A stretch of 5,245 bases of DNA from Thermoplasmata archaeon (lineage in GTDB: Archaea > Thermoplasmatota > Thermoplasmata > Lutacidiplasmatales > UBA184). A program made the position numbers and the translations under genes. Below, one piece after another: positions 1 through 5,245 of the stretch (the stretch's first letter is position 1; each line of letters begins with the position of its first letter). The stretch lies in NCBI GenBank assembly GCA_030040865.1, contig JASHSX010000078.1:1-5245 (forward strand), read 5' to 3'. The notes below the pieces were generated by a model that did no database searches, had not been told where the DNA came from, and was given only the letters and a program-made list of their open reading frames with translations.

Positions 1-228
1 GGCGATCGGCGGGGACGGGTCGGCGAGCTGGCGCGTGAGCAGCGGCAGCAGCGCCGCCTCGGTCTTCCCCGTGCCGGTCGGGGAGAGGAGGAGGGCGTCG
101 GTCCCCGACGCCAGGAGCGGGAACGCGAGGCGCTGGATCTCCGTGAGCTCCGCGATCCCGCGTCGCCCGACCGAGGCGGCGAGGCGGGGATCGATCCCGG
201 GGAAGGTCGGGGGCGCCGCGCTCTCCAT
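1..228 (-). CDS. Lhr-like DEAD-box ATP-dependent helicase, N-terminal part (runs off the left edge)
   Basis: Only the first 76 codons are present, reading leftward from an ATG at 228-226. The visible protein starts MESAAPPTFPGIDPRLAA. It then shows a Q-motif-like stretch, ELTEIQRLAFPLL (Gln32), and a Walker A / motif I, SPTGTGKT (residues 49-56, Lys55), followed by EAALLPLL. Q motif, about 15-20 residues, then PTGTGKT is the standard start of superfamily 2 DNA/RNA helicases, and the sequence style fits large Lhr-type helicases (COG1201), which unwind nucleic acid using ATP. No in-frame ATG, GTG or TTG lies between this start and the stop of the upstream gene at 276, so the start is well fixed. 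No clear SD precedes it; it may be leaderless or co-transcribed with the DUF296 gene 47 bp upstream. The DEAH/DEVH box and later motifs are outside the window, so another SF2 subfamily is possible. Confidence 0.85.
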   Translation of the reverse strand, partial: MESAAPPTFPGIDPRLAASVGRRGIAELTEIQRLAFPLLASGTDALLLSPTGTGKTEAALLPLLTRQLADPSPPIA

Positions 229-275
229 GGGAGGACCCGGCGCACCCGGGTCGGGCGGAAAGGGGTGTCGGGCCG

Positions 276-713
276 CTACGGGTCCGCGGGCGGTTCGAGG
301 TCGAGCATCTTGAGCCCCCAGCTCTCGTTGAGCGGGCGCCCGAACGTCCGCCCCGGGAACGTCTCGAGGGCGATCTCCTGGAGCGCGCCGACGGTCGCGC
401 GGAGGAGGTGACCGCCGACCAGGCGGTGGTCGGGTCCGGCGAGCCCGGCGTGCAGGTGCACCGACGGCGCCGCGTCGGCCCGGGCGATCGACCCGTGGAG
501 CGCGACCACCTCGTGCGGGACGGTGAGTTCGTGGGGCTCGTACCGCCGCCCGTCCCAGTAGCCCACCGTGGCGCTGCGGAACATTCCGATGCCGAACAGC
601 ACCGCAGCCGCGCGCACCGACTCGCGGTCGGCGAACGAGGTCAGGGCCTCGAACAGGTCCTGACCGTCGTCGAGCCGCAGCATCCAGTGCGCCCCCTCGT
701 GGATCGCCTGCAT
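276..713 (-). CDS. PCC/DUF296-domain protein (predicted DNA-binding-like fold)
   Basis: A 145-residue protein that matches a single PCC (DUF296) domain over nearly its whole length. This domain is also found in plant AHL proteins and in many stand-alone archaeal and bacterial proteins that form trimers. The N-terminal strand reads HWMLRLDDGQDLFEALTSFA. The characteristic histidine cluster is present as SVHLHAGL (His86, His88) and VGGHLL (His102), followed by the usual V..LQEIALE strand; the protein ends near WGLKML. In solved members of the family the equivalent histidines can bind a metal. No AT-hook is visible, so DNA binding cannot be assumed, and the role of stand-alone members is not established. 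I chose the ATG at 713 because the domain begins right there and a BRE/TATA-like element lies 25-36 bp upstream. The frame stays open back to 1028, but that extension is low-complexity Arg/Ala-rich and antisense to larE. An ATG at 683 would cut into the first strand. It may be co-transcribed with the helicase downstream. Confidence 0.85.
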   Translation of the reverse strand: MQAIHEGAHWMLRLDDGQDLFEALTSFADRESVRAAAVLFGIGMFRSATVGYWDGRRYEPHELTVPHEVVALHGSIARADAAPSVHLHAGLAGPDHRLVGGHLLRATVGALQEIALETFPGRTFGRPLNESWGLKMLDLEPPADP

Positions 714-735
714 CGCTCCGGCCACTCCCGCCCCC

Positions 736-749
736 GCTAAGGGTCTTGC
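736..749 (-). promoter_or_regulatory. Candidate archaeal BRE/TATA element for the DUF296 gene
   Basis: Read on the minus strand, GCAA (749-746) is followed after 5 bases by CTTAGC (741-736), in an otherwise very GC-rich region. The TTAG core is centred about 25 bp before the ATG at 713, which is where a TATA box sits when transcription begins at the start codon. No well-spaced SD precedes this ATG; the GGAG found there ends only 2 bases before it. The assignment rests on position and on similarity to the element before the regulator gene at 3702. The TATA-like core is weak. Confidence 0.4.
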
Positions 750-753
750 GACG

Positions 754-766
754 GCAAACGGTAAGG
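754..766 (+). promoter_or_regulatory. Candidate archaeal BRE/TATA element for larE-uvrB
   Basis: GCAAACGGTAAGG lies in the short divergent intergenic region. GCAA starts 39 bp before the ATG at 793 and the TAAG core is centred about 29 bp before it, consistent with a leaderless or nearly leaderless transcript starting at that ATG. It fits the alternative GTG at 772 poorly, being only about 8 bp away, so it bears on the choice of larE start. This is inference from position and base composition only. Confidence 0.35.
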
Positions 767-792
767 TCGACGTGCCGCTGAGGCCCCGCTCC

Positions 793-1617
793 ATGCCGAC
801 CCCCCCTCCCCTCCACGCGGAGCGTGCCTCGCCGACCCAGGTCGTGGCTCGCCTTCGTGACGGCGGACGCGCCCTGGTGGCCCTCTCGGGCGGGGTTGAT
901 TCCGCGCTCGTCGCCTCCCTCGCCCGGGAGGCCCTCGGCGACGGGGCGATCGCGGTGACCTTGCGCGGCGCCGCCGTGGCCGCCGCCGAGATCGATCGGG
1001 CCGAACGCGTCGCGCGGTCGATCGGCATCGAGCACCACGTGATCGAGGCCGACCCGCTCGGCCGGGACGCCTACCGTGCCAACCCGTCGAACCGATGCTA
1101 CTTCTGCCGCGTCGTGGAGACCGACGCGCTCCGAGCGTTCGGGGCGCCGCGCCACGTCGCGCAGTACCTGGACGGCGTCCACCGCGACGACCTGGGCGAC
1201 GACCGGCCCGGTCTCACGGCGATGGACGAGGCCGGCTTCGTCCACCCCCTGCTCGAGGCCGGCTGGACGAAGGCCGACGTCCGAACGACCGCTCGGCTCC
1301 GGGGTCTCCCCAACTGGGACCAGCCGTCGGACGCCTGCCTCGCCTCCCGGATCGCGCACGGGGTCCCGATCTCGCGCGAGCTCCTCGAGCGCGTCGACCG
1401 GGCCGAGTCGCTCGTCCGGGCGCGCGGCTTCCGTCGGGTCCGCGTGCGCGTCGACGGCCCCGCGGCCCGCATCGAGGTCGATCCGGACGAGGTGCCGCGC
1501 CTCCTCGCCGAGCCGATGCGCAGCCGGGTGACCGAGAACGTGCGGTCGGTGGGCTTCGATCGGGTGACGATCGATCCCGACGGGTACCACGGGGTCGCCC
1601 GCGGGAGGGTTCCGTGA
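793..1617 (+). CDS. larE: LarE-type ATP-dependent sulfur transferase (nickel-pincer nucleotide synthesis)
   Basis: LarE is a PP-loop enzyme. It adenylates the carboxylates of pyridinium-3,5-biscarboxylic acid mononucleotide and transfers sulfur to form the dithio ligand of the nickel-pincer nucleotide cofactor, used by lactate racemase and related enzymes. The PP-loop SGGVDS is at residues 32-37. NPSNRCYFCR follows, with Cys102 and Cys105, and then the LarE signature PSDACLASRI with Cys182 at the position of the catalytic/sacrificial cysteine. The C-terminal part (about 195-260) matches the LarE oligomerisation region in style. Length from ATG 793 is 274 residues, typical for the family. An in-frame GTG at 772 would add MPLRPRS and is less likely given the promoter position and usual N-terminus. 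The CxxC plus distal Cys pattern suggests the [4Fe-4S]-carrying subtype. larB and larC are not in view. The gene overlaps uvrB by 4 bp. The main alternative is another PP-loop ATPase of the same superfamily. Confidence 0.88.
   Translation: MPTPPPLHAERASPTQVVARLRDGGRALVALSGGVDSALVASLAREALGDGAIAVTLRGAAVAAAEIDRAERVARSIGIEHHVIEADPLGRDAYRANPSNRCYFCRVVETDALRAFGAPRHVAQYLDGVHRDDLGDDRPGLTAMDEAGFVHPLLEAGWTKADVRTTARLRGLPNWDQPSDACLASRIAHGVPISRELLERVDRAESLVRARGFRRVRVRVDGPAARIEVDPDEVPRLLAEPMRSRVTENVRSVGFDRVTIDPDGYHGVARGRVP
1604..1609 (+). promoter_or_regulatory. Strong Shine-Dalgarno for uvrB inside the larE end
   Basis: GGAGGG ends 4 bases before the GTG at 1614-1616. It decides the uvrB start: the GTG forms a GTGA overlap with the larE stop, and the frame's extension further upstream is only the larE shadow. 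It also supports translation of uvrB as an internal operon gene. Confidence 0.75.
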
Positions 1618-3641
1618 GCGGGGCCGGCGTTTCGTCCCCGCTCCCCGGTCGCTTCCAGCTCGAGACCGACCTGGCGCCGCAGGGCGACCAGCCGCGCGCG
1701 ATCGAGGAGATCGTCGACCGGATCCAGCGCGGCGAGAAGTACGTGACCCTGCTCGGGGTCACGGGCAGCGGCAAGACGTTCACGATGGCCCACGCGGTCG
1801 CCCGGCTGCAGCGACCGACGCTCGTCGTGAGCCCGAACAAGACGCTCGCCGCCCAGCTCGTGAGCGAGTTCCGGGCGCTGTTCCCGCACAACGCCGTCGA
1901 GTACTTCGTGAGCTACTACGACTACTACCAGCCCGAGGCGTACGTCCCGCAGATCGATCTCTACATCGAGAAGGACGCGTCGATCAACGAGGAGATCGAC
2001 CGCCTCCGGCACCGGGCCACCCAGGCGCTCCTCACCCGCCGCGACGTGCTCATCGTCGCCTCCGTGAGCTGCATCTACGGCCTCGGCTCGCCCGAGGACT
2101 ACCGGGCGTCGGTCGTCGAGCTCGCGGTCGGGCAGTCGATCGGCCGTCAGGGACTGCTCGAGCACCTCGTCCGGATGAAGTACGCCCGCAACGACATGGA
2201 GTTGAAGCGGGGCCGCTTCCGCGTCCGGGGCGGCACGATCGACGTGATGGGAGCGGGCGAGACGGTGCACCGGATCGTCCTCGAGGGGAGCGCGATCGCG
2301 TCGATCGTCGAGCTCGACCCGCTGACGCACGACGAGCGGCGGGAGCTCACCTCCCTCACGATCTTTCCGGCCACCCACTTCCTGACCGTCGACGAGCGTC
2401 TCCTGGGGATCCTCACCGAGATCGGGAAGGAGCGCGACGCCCGGGTCGCGGAGCTGAAGCGCGACGAGAAGATCGTGGAAGCGCAGCGCCTGCAGGGTCG
2501 GGTCGACTACGACCTCGAGATGCTGAAGGAGACCGGTTACTGCGCCGGGATCGAGAACTACGCGCGGTACTTCTCGGGCCGCAAGCCGGGCGAGCCCCCG
2601 TACACCCTGCTCGACTTCTTCCCGGACGACTTCCTCGTGTTCCTCGACGAGTCGCACGCGACCGTCCCCCAGCTCGAGGGGATGTACAAGGGCGACCGGG
2701 CGCGGAAGGACAATCTGGTCGAGTTCGGCTGGCGCCTCCCCTCGTGCCGGGACAACCGTCCGCTCAAGTTCACCGAGTTCCTGGAGCACGTCCCGACGGG
2801 CGTCTTCGTCTCGGCGACGCCGGGCCCGTTCGAGCGCAAGGTCTCGAAGGGCATCGTCGAGCAGATCATCCGGCCGACCGGGCTCGTCGACCCGCCGATC
2901 GAGGTGCGCCCGCTCTCGGGCCACATCGCGGACCTCATCGGCGAACTGCGGACCTGCATCGGCCGCGGCGACCGTGCCCTCGTGACGACGCTCACCAAGG
3001 CGACGTCCGAGGAGCTCGCCACCTACCTCACCAACCAGAACTTCAAGGTCCGCTACCTCCACTCGGACGTCGAGACGCTCAAGCGGGTCGAGGTCCTCCG
3101 GGACCTGAGGTTGGGTCGCTTCGACGTCCTGGTCGGCATCAACCTGTTGCGGGAGGGCCTCGACCTCCCCGAGGTGAGCTTCGTCGCGATCCTGGACGCC
3201 GACAAGGAAGGGTACCTGCGCAGCGAGACGTCGATCGTCCAGACCGCGGGCCGGGCGAGCCGCAACGAGCGGGGGAAGGTCGTGCTGTACGCGGACCGGG
3301 TCACCGGATCGATGCGACGGGCGATCGACGAGATGGCCCGCCGCCGAGATGCCCAGATCGCCTTCAACCAGGCCCATGGGATCGTCCCCGAGAGCGTCCA
3401 GAAGGAGGTCCGCGCCCTCCTGGGACCCGAGGAGGAGGCCCCCTCCGGCGACCTCTCCGCGGCGGGGCTGGGGAAGCGCTGGAAGGGCAAGCTCCCGCTG
3501 CTGCTCGCCAACCTCGAGGAGGAGATGCGCCTCGCCGCCGAGCGGCTCGACTTCGAGGAGGCCGCTCGGATCCGCGACCGGATCCGGGAGATACGTCGCG
3601 ACGCGGACGAGCGGGCCCGCACCCTGGCGCGCGCCCGCTAG
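1614..3641 (+). CDS. uvrB: UvrB, excinuclease ABC subunit B
   Basis: UvrB is the damage-verifying helicase-like subunit of UvrABC nucleotide excision repair. It is loaded onto lesions by UvrA and recruits the nuclease UvrC. The protein is complete at 675 residues (E. coli UvrB has 673). Visible in order: the GDQP motif (24-27); Walker A GVTGSGKT (48-55, Lys54); the damage-probing beta-hairpin tyrosines in SYYDYYQPEAYVP (Tyr101, 102, 104, 105); motif II DESH (345-348); SATPGPFE; motif V NLLREGLDLPEV; motif VI QTAGRASRN (from Gln543); and a C-terminal UVR domain at about 626-662 containing LDFEEAARIRDRIREIR, the contact for UvrC and UvrA. All catalytic motifs are intact. The start is GTG at 1614, which overlaps the larE stop as GTGA and has GGAGG just upstream; the resulting N-terminus is about nine residues longer than in E. 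coli. Motif VI reads GRASRN rather than the common GRAARN. In archaea uvrB is patchily distributed and thought to be of bacterial origin. uvrA and uvrC are not in this window. Confidence 0.97.
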   Translation: MSGAGVSSPLPGRFQLETDLAPQGDQPRAIEEIVDRIQRGEKYVTLLGVTGSGKTFTMAHAVARLQRPTLVVSPNKTLAAQLVSEFRALFPHNAVEYFVSYYDYYQPEAYVPQIDLYIEKDASINEEIDRLRHRATQALLTRRDVLIVASVSCIYGLGSPEDYRASVVELAVGQSIGRQGLLEHLVRMKYARNDMELKRGRFRVRGGTIDVMGAGETVHRIVLEGSAIASIVELDPLTHDERRELTSLTIFPATHFLTVDERLLGILTEIGKERDARVAELKRDEKIVEAQRLQGRVDYDLEMLKETGYCAGIENYARYFSGRKPGEPPYTLLDFFPDDFLVFLDESHATVPQLEGMYKGDRARKDNLVEFGWRLPSCRDNRPLKFTEFLEHVPTGVFVSATPGPFERKVSKGIVEQIIRPTGLVDPPIEVRPLSGHIADLIGELRTCIGRGDRALVTTLTKATSEELATYLTNQNFKVRYLHSDVETLKRVEVLRDLRLGRFDVLVGINLLREGLDLPEVSFVAILDADKEGYLRSETSIVQTAGRASRNERGKVVLYADRVTGSMRRAIDEMARRRDAQIAFNQAHGIVPESVQKEVRALLGPEEEAPSGDLSAAGLGKRWKGKLPLLLANLEEEMRLAAERLDFEEAARIRDRIREIRRDADERARTLARAR

Positions 3642-3664
3642 GTCAATCCGGTTTGCGGAGCCGG

Positions 3665-3679
3665 GCAAAGGGGTTTTAG
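3665..3679 (+). promoter_or_regulatory. Candidate archaeal BRE/TATA promoter of the regulator gene
   Basis: GCAAAGGGGTTTTAG lies in the 60-bp gap after uvrB. GCAA starts 37 bp and the TTAG core is centred about 25 bp before the ATG at 3702. This is the expected layout of BRE plus TATA box for a transcript starting at the start codon, and no SD is present between the element and the ATG. TTTT within a GC-rich gap is the most AT-rich spot around. The T-run could also help end uvrB transcription, but it is short. Confidence 0.5.
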
Positions 3680-3686
3680 TCCTCTC

Positions 3687-3700
3687 CGGTCCCGGGACCG
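3687..3700 (+). promoter_or_regulatory. Perfect 14-bp palindrome, candidate operator of the regulator
   Basis: CGGTCCCGGGACCG is its own reverse complement over all 14 bases. It ends one base before the ATG of the winged-helix regulator and lies between that gene's TATA-like element and the start codon. A homodimeric wHTH protein bound here would cover the presumed transcription start, which suggests negative autoregulation. A second full copy was not found elsewhere in the window. GC-rich DNA produces palindromes more easily, and a hairpin in RNA is an alternative, although a leaderless transcript would not contain it. Confidence 0.45.
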
Positions 3701-3701
3701 C

Positions 3702-4532
3702 ATGCGCGCCGGATCCGGCTCCTCCGCGGAGGGGTTGCCCGGGCTCCGTCGCGGCGGGACCGTCACGGAGCTCCTGTTCCTCTACGAGTCCGCGACCGAG
3801 GAGCTCACCCAGCTGCGGCCGGTGGCCGAACGACTGGGGGTCACCGTGCAGGCCGTATCGCACTCGTTCCGTCGTCTCAAGGAGCGCGGGTTCGTGGAGG
3901 TGCGCGACGGCCGGTACCGTCCCACGGTCGAGGGGATGGCGTGGCTCCACGGCAGCCTCGACCGGCTCGGTACCGATGTGCGGACCCGCATCGACCGACT
4001 CCAGGTGATCCGTTCGACCCGGGCGATCGCGGCGACCGACCTCCGGGCCGGCGAGCCCGTCTCGCTCGAGCTCGAGGACGGGCTCCTGACCGCCCACCGG
4101 GGTGCCTCGGGGTCGTCGCGCGGCCGCGTGGTGCGGACGGCGCGACGGGGCGAGCTCGTCGAGGTCGGCGAGCTCGAGGGGATCGTCCCTCTGCGTCCGG
4201 CCCGGATCTCCGTGCGGACGATCGCGGAGGCCGACCTGGACGACCCGGGCCTGGGAAAGCGGGTCGCCGCCGCGCTCGGCCGCGCCGACGGCGTCCTCGC
4301 CGCCGAAGGACTCGAGGCGTTCCAGGCGCTGCGCCGGGCCACGGACCGCCCGGTCCTGAGGTTCGGGGTGGCCGCGGCGGTCCGGCAGGCCTCGCTGATC
4401 GGGGTCCCCAGCACCGTGGTCGTCTCGGAACGGGACCTGCCGCGGCTGGTGGCCGCGATCGGGCCGACCGACCCGCCCCGGCTCGACGTGCTACCCCTCG
4501 GCCGGCCCCACCTCGGCCGCCGTCGCTCGTAG
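3702..4532 (+). CDS. Winged-helix transcriptional regulator with uncharacterised C-terminal domain
   Basis: A 276-residue protein. Residues about 20-76 form a winged helix-turn-helix: VTELLFLYESATEELTQL, then LRPVAERLGVTVQAVSHSFR with the recognition helix near 48-60, then the wing GFVEVRDGRYRPT. A linking helix, EGMAWLHGSLDRL, follows. The C-terminal 170 residues contain a beta-rich part (SLELEDGLLTA, GRVVRTARRGELVEVGELEG, IVPLRPARISVRTI) and an alpha/beta part (ADGVLAAEGLEAFQAL, LRFGVAAAVRQASLIGVPSTVVV). This arrangement resembles putative MarR-like regulators that I associate with archaea, where the C-terminal domain may sense a ligand; I cannot name the ligand. No membrane segment is visible. 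The ATG at 3702 follows a promoter-like element without an SD, suggesting leaderless translation. A perfect palindrome directly upstream suggests autoregulation. It is not the DUF120 riboflavin-kinase regulator as far as I can see. The last 42 bp overlap the convergent ABC ATPase gene. Confidence 0.75.
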   Translation: MRAGSGSSAEGLPGLRRGGTVTELLFLYESATEELTQLRPVAERLGVTVQAVSHSFRRLKERGFVEVRDGRYRPTVEGMAWLHGSLDRLGTDVRTRIDRLQVIRSTRAIAATDLRAGEPVSLELEDGLLTAHRGASGSSRGRVVRTARRGELVEVGELEGIVPLRPARISVRTIAEADLDDPGLGKRVAAALGRADGVLAAEGLEAFQALRRATDRPVLRFGVAAAVRQASLIGVPSTVVVSERDLPRLVAAIGPTDPPRLDVLPLGRPHLGRRRS

Positions 4533-5245
4533 GATCGCGGGGGGCCTCCGCGCCAGAGCGGCCCGGACCCCCTCGACCCCGACCACCTCCTCCGCCCCTT
4601 GCTCCCGGAGCGCGTCGTAGAGGCGGCGAGCCACTCCGCCCGCGAAGTCCCGCGCGTCGATCGACGGCGGGCCCGCGAGGAGGATCGGCACTCGGCCCGC
4701 CAGCGGGTGGAGGTCCTCGAGGTTGGAGAGGTTCGACGGGCCGACGGGGAACGGCGCGACCACGACCGCGCGGGCCAGGCCGAGCAGCGTGCGATTCCGC
4801 ACCCGAGCGACCGGGCCGATCGGGGCGAACGGGACCTCGACCGCGGTCGGAACCGCCAGCGACTCCGCGACCTCCTGGTCGGAGTCGAGCAGGTTCAGAG
4901 CGCCCGCCGAGACGAGGTAGCCGTCCTGCACGAGGGCGCGGAGGTACGGGGCCGCGGCCCCGCCGCCGCCGACCACGTGGACCGGACCTTTCGATCGGGC
5001 CGTCTCGAGCTCGGTCGGGGCGGTGAGCCGCTGTCGCGGGATCAGGTACGGGATCCCTGTGCGCGGGTCGTCGCGCAGGTCCGCCGAGACCCCCCAGACC
5101 CGGGCGAGCAGGTCCGCGGAGAGGATCTCCGCCGGAGGCCCGTCCGCGAAGAGCCGTCCGCGCGAAAGGACGACGATGCGGTCCGCGAACCGGGCCGCGA
5201 GGTTGAGGTCGTGGATCGCCGCCACGACCGTGACCCCGCGGTCGC
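4491..5245 (-). CDS. BtuD-like cobalamin/iron-complex ABC transporter ATPase, C-terminal part with extra domain (runs off the right edge)
   Basis: The gene enters from the right edge; about 250 residues up to the stop TAG at 4493-4491 are visible. The first visible residues are DRGVTVVAAIHDLNLAARFAD, containing the H-loop (switch) histidine at 5213-5211, followed by RIVVLSRGRLFADGPPAEIL and a VWGVSADL segment. This is the typical end of an ABC ATPase of the BtuD/FecE/FhuC class, which powers uptake of vitamin B12 or ferric siderophores. A further domain of about 160 residues follows (roughly 4982-4491). It begins PVHVVGGGGAAAP, a glycine-rich Rossmann-like turn, and includes SAGALNLLDSDQEVAESL and APFPVGPSNLSNL. 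Such an extension occurs on archaeal BtuD-type ATPases, and its function is unknown to me. Walker A, the signature motif and Walker B are outside the window. A GTG at 5225 is internal and not a start, since the frame is open upstream and it falls just before the H-loop. The permease and binding protein are not in view. Confidence 0.85.
   Translation of the reverse strand, partial: DRGVTVVAAIHDLNLAARFADRIVVLSRGRLFADGPPAEILSADLLARVWGVSADLRDDPRTGIPYLIPRQRLTAPTELETARSKGPVHVVGGGGAAAPYLRALVQDGYLVSAGALNLLDSDQEVAESLAVPTAVEVPFAPIGPVARVRNRTLLGLARAVVVAPFPVGPSNLSNLEDLHPLAGRVPILLAGPPSIDARDFAGGVARRLYDALREQGAEEVVGVEGVRAALARRPPAILRATAAEVGPAEG

Noticed and set aside
408..740. Plus-strand frame of 110 codons opposite the DUF296 gene
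   Set aside because: It is antisense to a recognised domain, with no SD or promoter-like element and no family resemblance.
714..1028. N-terminal extension of the DUF296 frame
   Set aside because: It is low-complexity Arg/Ser/Ala sequence antisense to larE. The domain begins at the ATG at 713, which also fits the promoter position.
1095..1613. Upstream extension of the uvrB frame
   Set aside because: It runs through larE in another frame and is Pro/Arg-rich. The GTG at 1614 has a strong SD and gives the normal UvrB length.
3674..3680. T-run after uvrB as a transcription terminator
   Set aside because: Only four consecutive T residues with no supporting structure. Its position at -25 of the next ATG fits a TATA-like box better.
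1098..4097. Very long minus-strand open frame of 999 codons opposite larE, uvrB and the regulator
   Set aside because: It lies antisense to uvrB and larE, which carry unmistakable family motifs. Its composition is Arg/Asp/Glu/Leu-rich with no recognisable domain. Long antisense frames are expected at this GC content.
3941..5026. Plus-strand open frame of 361 codons overlapping the regulator and the ABC ATPase
   Set aside because: The translation is almost entirely Pro/Arg/Gly/Ala, the hallmark of an out-of-frame reading of GC-rich genes.
1..5245. Frequent CGATCG/GATCG strings across the window as a possible repeat or uptake signal
   Set aside because: They fall within coding codons for Ile, Asp, Arg and Ser at many phases and are explained by GC-rich codon use; no regular spacing was seen.

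Overview
This 5.2 kb window is very GC-rich and almost fully coding. It most likely comes from an archaeon, possibly a high-GC member of the Thermoplasmata or a related euryarchaeal lineage; that placement is inference. The clues are: an Lhr-type helicase start; a stand-alone PCC/DUF296 protein; a winged-helix regulator with a C-terminal domain of a kind I associate with archaea; a cobalamin-type ABC ATPase with the C-terminal extension seen in archaeal BtuD proteins; and three start codons with no usable Shine-Dalgarno (SD) sequence but with a BRE/TATA-like element at the spacing expected for leaderless archaeal transcripts. No 16S rRNA or other decisive marker is present.

Layout, left to right. 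(1) Positions 1-713, minus strand: a DUF296/PCC-domain gene (713-276) followed after 47 bp by the first 76 codons of an Lhr-like DEAD-box helicase (228-1, running off the left edge). (2) Positions 714-792: a short divergent promoter region serving the DUF296 gene leftward and larE rightward. (3) Positions 793-3641, plus strand: larE (ATP-dependent sulfur transferase of nickel-pincer nucleotide synthesis) translationally coupled through a GTGA overlap to a complete uvrB (excision-repair helicase). (4) Positions 3642-3701: a 60 bp gap with a promoter-like element and a perfect 14-bp palindrome directly before the next start codon. (5) Positions 3702-4532, plus strand: a winged-helix transcriptional regulator with an uncharacterised C-terminal domain. 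(6) Positions 4491-5245, minus strand: the C-terminal part of a BtuD-like cobalamin/iron-complex ABC transporter ATPase, converging on the regulator with a 42-bp tail-to-tail overlap and running off the right edge.

How the parts relate. larE and uvrB are almost certainly co-transcribed, although sulfur insertion into a nickel cofactor and nucleotide excision repair have no obvious shared role. The regulator appears monocistronic and probably autoregulated through the palindrome. Its target and ligand are unknown, and the neighbouring corrinoid transporter is only a weak hint. No tRNA, rRNA, CRISPR array, insertion sequence, or convincing terminator was seen, and no stretch over about 80 bases lacks a gene. 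Most of the window looks like ordinary chromosome. The points most worth a second look are the palindrome-promoter arrangement, the three-cysteine LarE, and the unexplained C-terminal domain of the ABC ATPase.
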